From Armatimonadota bacterium (lineage in GTDB: Bacteria; Sysuimicrobiota; Sysuimicrobiia; Sysuimicrobiales; Humicultoraceae), in assembly GCA_031081715.1 (NCBI GenBank), contig JAVHMA010000001.1, positions 1 through 64,000 on the forward strand: 64,000 nucleotides of DNA, read 5' to 3'. Each line of letters opens with the position of its first letter. Positions within the stretch are counted from its first letter, which is position 1. Below, piece by piece: positions 27,200-34,856 of the stretch. The notes below the pieces were generated by a model. That model was not told where the DNA came from. It made no database searches and saw only the letters and a program-made list of their open reading frames with translations. The position numbers and the translations under genes were made by a program.

Positions 27200-27987
27200 C
27201 CGACCTGATGACGCGGTGGCGGTGGATGCCCGTGGCGCTCGTCGCGGGTGTGGCCGCCATCGCGGCGTACGCGTACGGGTTCGAGGCGAGCTCGCTCCAG
27301 GACCGGCTTGTGCGCCACGTCCTGGCGTCGATTGTGCAGGTGCTGGCGCCGCTGGTCGCGGGCGTCGGCTGCCTGGCGGCGACGCGCGTCTACGCGGCGG
27401 GTGACCGCGAGCGCGGCGTGTGGTCGATCTGCGCGATCGCCACCGCGACCTGGGCCGTGGGGCGTGCGATCTTCGCCTTCCAGCAGTGGTGGGGCGGGAC
27501 GGCGGTGCCGTATCCCTCGGCCGCGGACGCCTTCTTCGCGGGAGCGTACGTGTTGCTGGCGGCGGCGTTGGCGATCGAGGTGCGGCTCGTGCTGCCCATG
27601 CTCGAGCGCACGCTCCGCCTGGCCCTCACCGGGCTCGGGCTCATCGGCTGGTATGCCGGCTTCCTCTACGTGCTCGAGCCCATCCTTGGCAGCGCCGCGA
27701 CACCGGCGCAGAAGCTGCTCGCGCTGTTCTATCCGACGGTCGCGGTCTTCCTCGTGCCCGCGGGCCTGGCGCCGGCCCTGGGGTTCCGGGGTGGCGCGTC
27801 CGCGTACGTGTGGCTGACCGTCGCGCTCGCCGCGGTCTGCCTCGCCGCGGCGAGCCTAGGCTACGCGTTCCTCACCTGGTACGGCCTGTACTCCGACGTC
27901 CACAGCGTGAACGCGCTGTGGGTCGCCGGCTTCATGCTGCTCGGCATCGGCGGGTTCTGGCAGCGGGCGGTGCAGGAGGAGGTCTAA
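27196..27987 (+). CDS. Multi-pass membrane protein resembling a 7TM sensor domain
   Basis: 263 residues with about seven or eight membrane helices. The WWGGTAVPYPSAADAFFAGAY loop resembles the membrane sensor regions fused to GGDEF or kinase domains in other bacteria, but here no output domain follows. The ATG overlaps the preceding stop (ATGA). In context it may sense or relay binding by the two solute-binding proteins, which is inference only. Confidence 0.65.
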   Translation: MTDLMTRWRWMPVALVAGVAAIAAYAYGFEASSLQDRLVRHVLASIVQVLAPLVAGVGCLAATRVYAAGDRERGVWSICAIATATWAVGRAIFAFQQWWGGTAVPYPSAADAFFAGAYVLLAAALAIEVRLVLPMLERTLRLALTGLGLIGWYAGFLYVLEPILGSAATPAQKLLALFYPTVAVFLVPAGLAPALGFRGGASAYVWLTVALAAVCLAAASLGYAFLTWYGLYSDVHSVNALWVAGFMLLGIGGFWQRAVQEEV

Positions 27988-27990
27988 CGC

Positions 27991-28956
27991 GTGATCTCGC
28001 TGTTCGCCTGGCCCGACGGGCTGGCCGTCGTGGTGGAGGGCGCGTACCGGCGCCGCGCGGCGCTCTTCGGCCCAGACGGCTGGCGCTTCGGCGATCCCGC
28101 CGACGTGCTGGCGGCTGGTCCGCCGCCGGACGCGGAGCACGTCTCGTTCGCGCTCCCCGCCTGGCTGGTAGACCAGCTCCCGACACTGGACCTCATGTTC
28201 GGCGGCCTCCACACCGACTTCGTGCGACTCGACCGTCTGCTCGGCCGGCTGCAGGCGCAGGCCGCGGACGGCACCGTGCTTGTGCTCGGGCCCTCGCCCG
28301 CCGTGGTCGTGCTGCAGGGCGGCGCACTCCGCGCCGTGGAGCCGTCGCTGCCCGACGGCGCGCCCGTGCTCCCAGCGGTTGCCAGGGCCCGGGGGTGGAT
28401 CCTGGTCTACGCGGGCAAAGTCGGCATGCCGGTGGTGAAGCCGTTCGCCCGGTCCCTCGACCTGGACGAGATCGCGGCTTCGCCGGCCGCACCACCGCCG
28501 CGGGCCGCCTCTCCACCACCCGCCGCCGTGTCGTCCGCGCCGGCGGCGGCTGCCGCGGCCGCGCCTCCGGTGCCTGCCGCGCAGCCCGCGCCCGCCACCC
28601 CGGCGGCCTCGGTCATACCCTCTCCGTCCGCTGTGCCGGCTGCGCCCGGGCCCCCGGCCGCCGGGGCGCCGGCGAGCGAGCCCGGTCGCGATGTGCCCGG
28701 GGAGCGTTTTGTGGCGTCTCCGGCGGCCCGCGACGTTCCAGAAGAGCTGGCGGCGCGGCTGCGCGCCGAGGCTGGCGAGGAGGCGCTGGTGGTCCTGGCC
28801 CTGCTCGACGGATCGCGCACCACCACCGACGTCGCCGGCGCCGCCGGGCTGCCCGCCGACCGCGTGGCCGCCGTCATCAGGGTGCTCGTGGCGCACAGGC
28901 TCGCGTTCCGCTACGTCAGCCGCGCCCGGCCGGCCCCGGCTCGCGGACCCCGGTAG
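27991..28956 (+). CDS. Unknown two-domain protein with C-terminal winged-helix-like domain
   Basis: 321 residues from a GTG three bases after the previous stop. The N-terminal part (residues 1-160) looks like an actin-fold or PilM-like lobe (VVVEGAYRRRAALFGPDGW, HVSFALPAWLVDQLP), though motifs are too weak to assign. A long Ala/Pro linker (about 165-245) follows. The C-terminal 75 residues (LVVLALLDGSRTTTDVAGAAGLPADRVAAVIRVLVAHRLAFRY) have a winged-helix pattern of the kind seen in DUF4388/PATAN-linked regulators. It is the last gene before the riboswitch 2 promoter. Confidence 0.55.
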   Translation: MISLFAWPDGLAVVVEGAYRRRAALFGPDGWRFGDPADVLAAGPPPDAEHVSFALPAWLVDQLPTLDLMFGGLHTDFVRLDRLLGRLQAQAADGTVLVLGPSPAVVVLQGGALRAVEPSLPDGAPVLPAVARARGWILVYAGKVGMPVVKPFARSLDLDEIAASPAAPPPRAASPPPAAVSSAPAAAAAAAPPVPAAQPAPATPAASVIPSPSAVPAAPGPPAAGAPASEPGRDVPGERFVASPAARDVPEELAARLRAEAGEEALVVLALLDGSRTTTDVAGAAGLPADRVAAVIRVLVAHRLAFRYVSRARPAPARGPR

Positions 28957-29014
28957 GGGGTCGCCCCGGAGGTCTAGACCGGGGTCGCTGCGGGTATAGA
29001 TTCTGACGCAGACC

Positions 29015-29043
29015 TTGCGCAAATGTTCTCGATGGTCTATGCT
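29015..29043 (+). promoter_or_regulatory. Promoter for the riboswitch 2-sigma factor transcript
   Basis: TTGCGC (29015-29020), a 17-base spacer, TATGCT (29038-29043). Four of six matches in the -35 and four of six in the -10, with ideal spacing, and about 30 bases before the aptamer. Confidence 0.55.
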
Positions 29044-29078
29044 GGTATGGCTCGTCGAGGGCTAACTTCATAGCAACC

Positions 29079-29162
29079 CCGAAATGGCAAACCCATCGCG
29101 AGGTGGGGGCGCAAAGCTACGGGACCGCACTCATTCGTGGTCGGCCGGGCTGCCGAAGGGAG
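29079..29162 (+). ncRNA. Cyclic di-GMP-I riboswitch 2
   Basis: GGCAAACC (29086-29093), a GCGA-capped stem (CCATC-GCGA-GGTGG), GGCGCAAAGC (29108-29117), a P2 arm (GGGACC...GGTC) and GGCCGGGCTGCCGAAG (29143-29158). It lies 130 bases upstream of a sigma factor gene. GGGCTGCC (29147-29154) is exactly complementary to GGCAGCCC (29180-29187), which also forms the first arm of a downstream terminator-like hairpin, so the two folds exclude each other. Confidence 0.92.
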
Positions 29163-29181
29163 GAGTGTCGGCCTCTTGGGG

Positions 29182-29205
29182 CAGCCCGAGGGGCTGATTC
29201 ATTTT
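29182..29205 (+). terminator. Terminator-like hairpin of riboswitch 2
   Basis: CAGCCC (29182-29187), loop GAG, GGGCTG (29191-29196), then ATTCATTTT just before the GGGAGG ribosome site of the sigma gene. The stem is short. In the ligand-bound fold the aptamer would keep its GGGCTGCC strand, freeing this hairpin; that predicts lower sigma output at high ligand. Confidence 0.6.
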
Positions 29206-29217
29206 GGGAGGCGCACC

Positions 29218-30027
29218 ATGGTCGCGCGGACCGCGCAGCGCCAGGTTGTACGTCGAGAGCAGGTCACACCGCCGCAAGACGACGCCGACACCCTCATGGT
29301 GCAGTACGTCGAGTCGCCGACACCCGAGATCCGCGAGCGGGTCGTCGCGGCCTGCACGCCGCTCGTGCGGCGGATCGCCTCCGAGTTCGTGTTCTCCGGC
29401 GTGCCCACCGATGACCTCATCCAGGTCGGCTACATCGGCCTCCTCAACGCCATTGCGGCGTTCGACCCCACCCGCGGCGCGAAGTTCGCCACCTACGCGA
29501 GCTACCTGATCCGCGGCGAGATCCGCCACTACCTGCGCGACCAGCGCGACACCATCCGCAAGCCGCGCTGGCTGCAGAAGATCAACACGCAGATCGAGGA
29601 CGCCGTCGGCAAGTACGTCAGCGAGAACGGCCGGTTCCCCGGGGTCGAAGACCTCTCCCAGGAGCTGAACATCGAGGAGGAGGGGTTGCTCGAGGTCCTC
29701 CGCACGCGCGAGGTCCTGCGCACCGTCTCGCTCGAAGGTGGCGAGGAAGACGGCGGCGACCTGCGGGTGGACCGCGACCGGATCCGGCACCGCACGCACA
29801 TCAGCTTTCAGCTCCCCATCGAGGACCGCGTGGTCCTGATGGAGGCCATGGAGTCGCTCAACAGCCTCCAGCGGAAGGTGCTCTACTACCTCTTCTACAC
29901 CGACCTCACGCAGATGGAAGCCGCTAAGCGCATCGGCATCTCGCAGAAGCACGTGTCGCGCGTCCTGGCATCGGCACTGGCCAAACTCCGGGGACTGATG
30001 GGCGCGCCGTCGCCCGGAACGCTGTAG
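29218..30027 (+). CDS. Sigma-70 family factor (SigB/F/G-like group)
   Basis: 269 residues. Region 2 spans about residues 45-115 (VRRIASEFVFSGVPTDDLIQ, GYIGLLNAIAAFDP, KFATYASYLIRGEIRHYLRD), region 3 about 120-180 (GRFPGVEDLSQELNIEEEG), and region 4 about 205-260 (LNSLQRKVLYYLFYTDLTQM, AAKRIGISQKHVSRVLASAL). The region 3 content and length fit group 3 factors such as SigB/SigF or a FliA-like factor. No anti-sigma or anti-anti-sigma gene is adjacent. A GGGAGG site precedes the ATG. A c-di-GMP riboswitch ahead of a sigma factor suggests a two-tier switch for pilus or surface genes; its targets are not shown by sequence. Confidence 0.93.
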   Translation: MVARTAQRQVVRREQVTPPQDDADTLMVQYVESPTPEIRERVVAACTPLVRRIASEFVFSGVPTDDLIQVGYIGLLNAIAAFDPTRGAKFATYASYLIRGEIRHYLRDQRDTIRKPRWLQKINTQIEDAVGKYVSENGRFPGVEDLSQELNIEEEGLLEVLRTREVLRTVSLEGGEEDGGDLRVDRDRIRHRTHISFQLPIEDRVVLMEAMESLNSLQRKVLYYLFYTDLTQMEAAKRIGISQKHVSRVLASALAKLRGLMGAPSPGTL

Positions 30028-30040
30028 GTGGGGGGAGCGG

Positions 30041-30400
30041 ATGATGTCGCAGCTGAAGGACGTCCTGATGGACCTCTCCAAGGTGGAGGGGGTGCTCGCC
30101 GCGCTGGTCGTCGGCCGGGACGGCTTCGTGGTCGAGGGGATGACCTCGGAGGAGGCCGTCGACCTCGAGGCCGTGGGCGCCATCGTGGCCAGCAACATCG
30201 CGGCCTCGGAGTCGATGGGGCGTGAGATGTCCCGGGGCACCCTGCGCAGCACCCTGATCGAGTTCGACGACGGCCCGATTGCGATCGGTCCGGCCGGGCC
30301 CGACGCCGTGCTCGTGGTCGTGGGGAACCGGCAGGCCAACCTCGGCCGCATCCGGCTCGAGATGCGGCGGAACAGCCAGCTCGCGGCCGCGCTGGTCTAA
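30041..30400 (+). CDS. Roadblock/LC7 domain protein (paralogue 2)
   Basis: 119 residues: LKDVLMDLSKVEGVLAALVV, GRDGFVVEGMTSE, LEAVGAIVASNIAASESMGR, then DAVLVVVGNRQANLGRIRLE. This is one roadblock/LC7 domain closer to MglB-type than paralogue 1. It begins 13 bases after the sigma factor and shares its riboswitch-led transcript, so it is probably part of the same response. MglB-like proteins set polarity of type IV pili in Myxococcus through MglA, but no MglA gene is present here. Confidence 0.88.
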   Translation: MMSQLKDVLMDLSKVEGVLAALVVGRDGFVVEGMTSEEAVDLEAVGAIVASNIAASESMGREMSRGTLRSTLIEFDDGPIAIGPAGPDAVLVVVGNRQANLGRIRLEMRRNSQLAAALV

Positions 30401-30422
30401 GCGGGGTCGCCCCGGAGTGCCG

Positions 30423-30446
30423 GGGCCGGGCGCGCGCCCGGCCCTT
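30423..30446 (+). terminator. GC-rich hairpin after the roadblock gene
   Basis: GGGCCGGGCGC (30423-30433) and its complement GCGCCCGGCCC (30434-30444), followed by TT. A stable 11-bp arm pair that marks the end of the sigma-roadblock transcript; the T-run is minimal. Confidence 0.5.
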
Positions 30447-30595
30447 CGCACACCCGGCGACAAGGAGTTCGGCAGGACTACCAGAAGTCACGTCCGGGCA
30501 CCATAGGAACTGGACGCCTGCCAGGCCGTTGCCTGGACACCAGTCGGGGTGAGCGCTCAGTTCATGCGAATGCCCTCGTGCGGGGGGCCGGACCC

Positions 30596-31027
30596 GTGAT
30601 TGCCATCGTAGCGCGCCCGCGGCGCGAGCGCGGCTTCACGTTCATGGAGCTGCTGATCGCGCTCTCCCTGTTCTCCGCGGTCTCGCTGTTCATCCTCCAA
30701 TCGTTCATCAACGGCATGGCGCACGCGGGCCGGGCCAACGAGCGCGCCGCGGCGACGACGTTGGCGCTCCAAGTCATGGAGCAGATCCGGGCGAGCGTCA
30801 ACCCCTACACGATGGTGGGGTTCACCGACCTGGCGCGTACACCCGTCGCCGGGCTGGGCGGCACAGTCTACGCCGGCGTCGTGAACCCGACACCGCACGC
30901 CTTCGATATCGCTGTGGACGTGACCCACAACGATGCCCTCACGCTTACCACCGTGACCGTGCAGGTGTTCCGGCCGGCGGATACCTCGCCCTACGTCTCG
31001 CTCACGACGGTGCTCGATGACCAATAG
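30596..31027 (+). CDS. PilV/GspI-like minor pilin
   Basis: About 143 residues from GTG 30596; GTG 30578 adds six more. A short basic leader ends RERG, followed by FTFMELLIALSLFSAVSLFI, a class III prepilin signal with cleavage after Gly13 and Glu at mature position 5. The hydrophobic helix is followed by a small globular domain containing LALQVMEQIRAS, a PilV/GspI-type feature. Minor pilins prime pilus assembly or secretion. It heads four overlapping minor-pilin genes. Confidence 0.85.
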   Translation: MIAIVARPRRERGFTFMELLIALSLFSAVSLFILQSFINGMAHAGRANERAAATTLALQVMEQIRASVNPYTMVGFTDLARTPVAGLGGTVYAGVVNPTPHAFDIAVDVTHNDALTLTTVTVQVFRPADTSPYVSLTTVLDDQ

Positions 31028-31610
31028 GCGGTTTCCATCGACCCCTACGCCGCCGGGCGAGCGCGGCGTCACCGTGCTCGAGCTGGTCATCGCCATGGCG
31101 CTGCTGGCGCTCGTGGTCGGGAGCGTCTATGGCATGATCGCGACGGGCGCGCGGTCGGCGCGCGTGACCAACGACCTGGTCCAGACCCAGGCGCAGGTGC
31201 GGGCCGCGCTCGACAACCTGGTCGACGAGAGCCGCTGGGCGCAGGCGGTGACCGCGGCGAGCGCCACCTCGGTGACGCTCCTGATCCCACAGGCGACGCC
31301 GTTCGCGGCCGGCAGCCCCTACACGGTCACGTTCGCCTACGACGCCGCCAACCGCACGCTGACGCGCCAGGTGGACATCGACGCCTCGGGTCCGCTGCCG
31401 CCTGGTGCCGCACAGCCTGTCGCCTACCGCGTGGTCACGAGCACCGGCGGCGACGGGCTGGCGCTGGAGTACTTCGACGCCGCCGGCACCTCGCTCGGCT
31501 CGACGCCCGCCGACCTGGCGGCGATCGCGCGGGTGCGCATCACGGTGACGACCACGTGGGACAACTTCAGTCGGACGTTCGCGGGCGACGCCGCGCTGCG
31601 CGCGCGGTAG
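31017..31610 (+). CDS. PilW/GspJ-like minor pilin
   Basis: 197 residues, overlapping the previous gene by 11 bases. The leader ends GERG with cleavage before VTVLELVIAMALLALVVGSV, with Glu at mature position 5. The downstream part (QAQVRAALDNLVDESRWAQA, then beta strands to DNFSRTFAGDAALRAR) resembles PilW/GspJ. It would act with the neighbours as a tip or priming complex at the inner membrane. Confidence 0.85.
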   Translation: MTNRRFPSTPTPPGERGVTVLELVIAMALLALVVGSVYGMIATGARSARVTNDLVQTQAQVRAALDNLVDESRWAQAVTAASATSVTLLIPQATPFAAGSPYTVTFAYDAANRTLTRQVDIDASGPLPPGAAQPVAYRVVTSTGGDGLALEYFDAAGTSLGSTPADLAAIARVRITVTTTWDNFSRTFAGDAALRAR

Positions 31611-31629
31611 CCCGGGTGGGGGAGAGACC

Positions 31630-33702
31630 GTGACGTCTGCGTCGAGGCACATCAGGCGGCGGGGCCAGCGGGGCCTGGCCATGGTTTCGGTGCTGGCCGT
31701 GATCTTCGTGCTGGTGCTGGTGGGCGCGTTGGTGCTCTACCTGACCGGCAAGGAGATCGCCTTCGTCGGCATGCGGCTCTCGGGCGCGCAGAGCCTGAAT
31801 ATCGCCGAGGGCGGCGCGGTGGCTGCACGGTCAGCGGCGATGGCGTTCTTCAACGCCGATCCTATCCGCAATGCGGGCACGCCGGCGACTGACGGAGGGC
31901 CGCCGGTCTCGAGTACCCTGACGCCGTCGCTGCTGGACTCCTGGTACGCCAACGGTGTCGTGGGCAACCAGAACGCCTTCTCCCTCTTGAGCTACCTGAC
32001 CCTCGACAACCAGAGCCTTTCGGTCAGCGCCACGTCGGCGACCGCGTCGGTTGCCTTCGAGGTCAACTGGGGGCTGGCGACGCCGCGGCTCAAGCTCCAG
32101 ACGGCGACCGGCACGCCGCCGGCCAACGCGCTGGGCAACGGCACCTACCGCGCGACGGTCACCATCAGTCGTCGGCTCGCGCCGCACCCGTTCGACGCGA
32201 CGCAGCCGCAGCGCTACATCCACCGGCTGGGTGGCGCGTACTACGAGTATTACTACAGGTACACTATCGTCAGCGACGGGTCCGTCTCGCCGCAGTTCCG
32301 CCGGCGGGTCGAGTTCTCGCGCGACTTCGCCATCCGCGTGCGCCGGGCGAACTTCGCCCAGTACGCCCTGTTCACGCACGTGCACACGACGCCGACCGGC
32401 GGCGCGATCTGGTTCACGAGCAACACCAGCTTCGATGGCCCGGTCCACACCAACGGTGAGTTCCGGTTCGCGTTCTTCCCCAAGTACGGCACGCCGGACG
32501 TGGGCTCGCCGTGCAACGCCGCGAACATTCAGGCCACGCCGTTGACGAGCGTGAGCACGTATGCCTGGTTCAACAACAACGGTAGCCCGCGCCGCCTCCA
32601 GGCAAACGAGAACGTGGTGGGCGGCGTGCGGCGTGACGCGCCGGTCATGCCGGACTGCACGCCGAGTACCCTTACCGATGACAACGACAACAGCCCGGCG
32701 AACTTCACGCGCGGCGTGGCCGCCATCCCGATGCCCACGAACGCCTTCAGCCAGCAGGGCGTGGCGGTCGGGCGTGACCCGGCCGACCTCTCGACCGTGA
32801 CCAACCTGCAGATTCGGCAGGCGATCCCGGAGCTGGCCGACAACAGCAACGCGGTGCCCACCGGTATCTACGTGCCGGTCCAGGACGGCAACGGGAACGG
32901 CACCTCCGACGCGGGCGAGGCGCTCGCGGGCGGCATCTACGTGCAGGGCGACCTGACGAGCCTGACCATGAGCCTGGGCGGTGGGAGCAACAACCTGGCC
33001 GTCTACACGCTCGTCCAGGGCTCGCAGACGGTCACGGTGACCGTGGACCGGGTGGCGAACCAGACGACGGTGACCAACACCGCCTGGCCCAACCCGCAGA
33101 CGCGGACCTTCAACGGGGTGCCCAAGGGCTGGCAGGTGAACGACCCCGACCTCGCCAACGCGACCATCATCTTCGTCAACGGCAACATCAACTCGCTCAG
33201 CGGCACCCTCGAAGAGAAAGAGCAGACGACCATCGTGGCCAACGGCCGGATCGACATCACCAACCACATTCGGTACGAGTCGCCGCCGAACGTCTACGAC
33301 GTCAACAGCAACCCGACGAACCTGCTAGGCATCTACTCGGCGAACAACGACATTCGCATCACCACGGCCGCGCCCAACGACCTGGACATCCACGCGGTGC
33401 TCATGTCCGGGAACCCGTCCGACAGCCTGAACAGCTCGGTGAACGTGCAGAACTACGACAGCGGCTCGCCGCGGGGCACGGTGCGCCTGATCGGCGGGCT
33501 GATCGAGGAGTACTACGGGGCGTTCGGGACGTTCAACTCGACCACCGGCGCGCAGCAGACCGGCTACGGACGTGATTTCAAGTACGACCGACGGATGGGC
33601 CGCGGGTTCTCGCCGCCCTACTTCCCGACCATCAACGTCTTTGACCTGGTCGCGCAGGGCCTGGCCGGCGCGCGGCCGGTCTGGCGTGAGATGGCCCCGT
33701 GA
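31630..33702 (+). CDS. PilX-like pilus protein with DUF4900-type domain
   Basis: 690 residues from a GTG. The leader MTSASRHIRRRGQRG is followed by LAMVSVLAVIFVLVLVGALV, a prepilin-like helix lacking Glu5, as in PilX proteins. The rest is a large beta-rich, Asn/Thr-rich exported region with features of DUF4900 (SNTSFDGPVHTNGEFRF, IIFVNGNINSLSGT, TTIVANGRIDITNHI), in which the segment from about 515 to 600 looks like a short beta-helix. It is far larger than the neighbours and may form the exposed tip or adhesin of the minor-pilin complex. The stop overlaps the FimT-like start. Confidence 0.82.
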   Translation: MTSASRHIRRRGQRGLAMVSVLAVIFVLVLVGALVLYLTGKEIAFVGMRLSGAQSLNIAEGGAVAARSAAMAFFNADPIRNAGTPATDGGPPVSSTLTPSLLDSWYANGVVGNQNAFSLLSYLTLDNQSLSVSATSATASVAFEVNWGLATPRLKLQTATGTPPANALGNGTYRATVTISRRLAPHPFDATQPQRYIHRLGGAYYEYYYRYTIVSDGSVSPQFRRRVEFSRDFAIRVRRANFAQYALFTHVHTTPTGGAIWFTSNTSFDGPVHTNGEFRFAFFPKYGTPDVGSPCNAANIQATPLTSVSTYAWFNNNGSPRRLQANENVVGGVRRDAPVMPDCTPSTLTDDNDNSPANFTRGVAAIPMPTNAFSQQGVAVGRDPADLSTVTNLQIRQAIPELADNSNAVPTGIYVPVQDGNGNGTSDAGEALAGGIYVQGDLTSLTMSLGGGSNNLAVYTLVQGSQTVTVTVDRVANQTTVTNTAWPNPQTRTFNGVPKGWQVNDPDLANATIIFVNGNINSLSGTLEEKEQTTIVANGRIDITNHIRYESPPNVYDVNSNPTNLLGIYSANNDIRITTAAPNDLDIHAVLMSGNPSDSLNSSVNVQNYDSGSPRGTVRLIGGLIEEYYGAFGTFNSTTGAQQTGYGRDFKYDRRMGRGFSPPYFPTINVFDLVAQGLAGARPVWREMAP

Positions 33703-34130
33703 GGCGCGGGCGCGGCGAGCGCGGCCTGAGCCTGATCGAGCTGGTCATCGCGGCCTCGCTGCTCGCCATCCTCATGGCCCTGGCCTTCCCGCGCTGGCAG
33801 GGTCACCAGCACCAGCAGCGCCTGCGCTACGGCGTCGCCCAGGTCGCGGCCAACCTGCGGCAGGCGCAGGAGCGGGCGAAGGCCGAACGCGTCGCCTACA
33901 CGGTCTCCTTCACGATGGGCTCGGGCCTCTACCCCATCGCGCGCAGCAGCGGCGGGTTCCAAGAGAACGCCGAGCTGCCCACGGGCGTCACCGCGACGGC
34001 CACCCAGACGCTCACGTTTTCGGCGTTCGGCCAGCCGGCGTCGGCGTACTCGGTGACCATCCAGAACGCCGCGGGGACCGCGACGGTCACGGTGTCGTCC
34101 ACGGGCGGCATCACCTACGTGGAGCCCTGA
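33699..34130 (+). CDS. FimT/GspH-like minor pilin
   Basis: 143 residues from a GTG overlapping the preceding stop (GTGA). Leader MRRGRGERG, then LSLIELVIAASLLAILMALA with Glu at mature position 5. The globular part has RYGVAQVAANLRQAQERAKA and the C-terminal strands of GspH/FimT. It completes a PilV-PilW-PilX-FimT-like set that is expected to initiate pilus fibres. Confidence 0.87.
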   Translation: MRRGRGERGLSLIELVIAASLLAILMALAFPRWQGHQHQQRLRYGVAQVAANLRQAQERAKAERVAYTVSFTMGSGLYPIARSSGGFQENAELPTGVTATATQTLTFSAFGQPASAYSVTIQNAAGTATVTVSSTGGITYVEP

Positions 34131-34301
34131 GGACTGCTTTGCGGTTCTGCCCCATCCGTATGACGCTCGGGACCGTTCCACTGACCGTTGCTGTAGCCTC
34201 CGTAACCCCTGTACGAGGCGTCCGATAGCCTTCACCGGGAGCGGTCCCCGGCAGGGCGGACGCCCGGGCGGTATACTGCCGTCGAGAGGGGGTGGGCCGC
34301 G

Positions 34302-34850
34302 GTGAGCCGGCAGAAGCTGGTCCTCACGTACGACGACTACCTGAGGATGCCCGACGACCGCACCCGCAAGGAGATCATCGGGGGAGAGCTGTTCGTGGCC
34401 GCAGCACCCTCGCCGGCGCACCAGCGCGTCGTCGTGCACGTCGCCGCCGCCCTGCTCGCGGCTGCGCGAACACACGGCCTTGGAGAGGTACTCGTCGCGC
34501 CCCTCGACGTCGTCTTGAGCCGCACCGACGTCGTCCAACCGGACGTGGTCTTCGTCGCGGCACCCCGCCGGGCCATCGTCGGCGAGGCCGCGATTCACGG
34601 CGCTCCCGACCTCATCGTGGAAGTGGTGTCTCCGTCCACGCGCAAGGTGGACCGGCGCCGAAAGTTCGACCTCTACGCCCGTGCAGGTGTGGCGGAGTAC
34701 TGGATCGTGGACCTCGACGGGCATCTGGTGGACATCTACGGGTTGGCGGGAGGTGCCTATCGGCTCGAGCGGCGGGTGGTCGAGGGGGAGTTGGCGCGGT
34801 CCAGCCGGTTCCCCCAGCTCGTTGTCGATCCTGCCGGGGCCTGGACCTGA
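34302..34850 (+). CDS. Uma2 family (DUF820) putative restriction endonuclease-fold protein
   Basis: 182 residues from a GTG. It has the Uma2 signature: LTYDDYLRMPDD, EIIGGELFVAAAPS (Glu), VQPDVVFVA (Asp), PDLIVEVVSPST (Glu) and RKFDLYARAGVAEYWIVD (Lys, Tyr). The fold is PD-(D/E)xK nuclease-like; the cellular role of the abundant Uma2 proteins is unclear and many may be mobile. A TATACT box lies at 34272-34277 without a clear -35. It converges with pilB copy 2 and looks like an insertion between pilus operons. Confidence 0.9.
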   Translation: MSRQKLVLTYDDYLRMPDDRTRKEIIGGELFVAAAPSPAHQRVVVHVAAALLAAARTHGLGEVLVAPLDVVLSRTDVVQPDVVFVAAPRRAIVGEAAIHGAPDLIVEVVSPSTRKVDRRRKFDLYARAGVAEYWIVDLDGHLVDIYGLAGGAYRLERRVVEGELARSSRFPQLVVDPAGAWT

Positions 34851-34856
34851 CGCGCC

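Noticed and set aside
34261-34301. Promoter with TATACT before the Uma2 gene
   Set aside because: No acceptable -35 at 16-18 bases; mentioned only in the gene entry.
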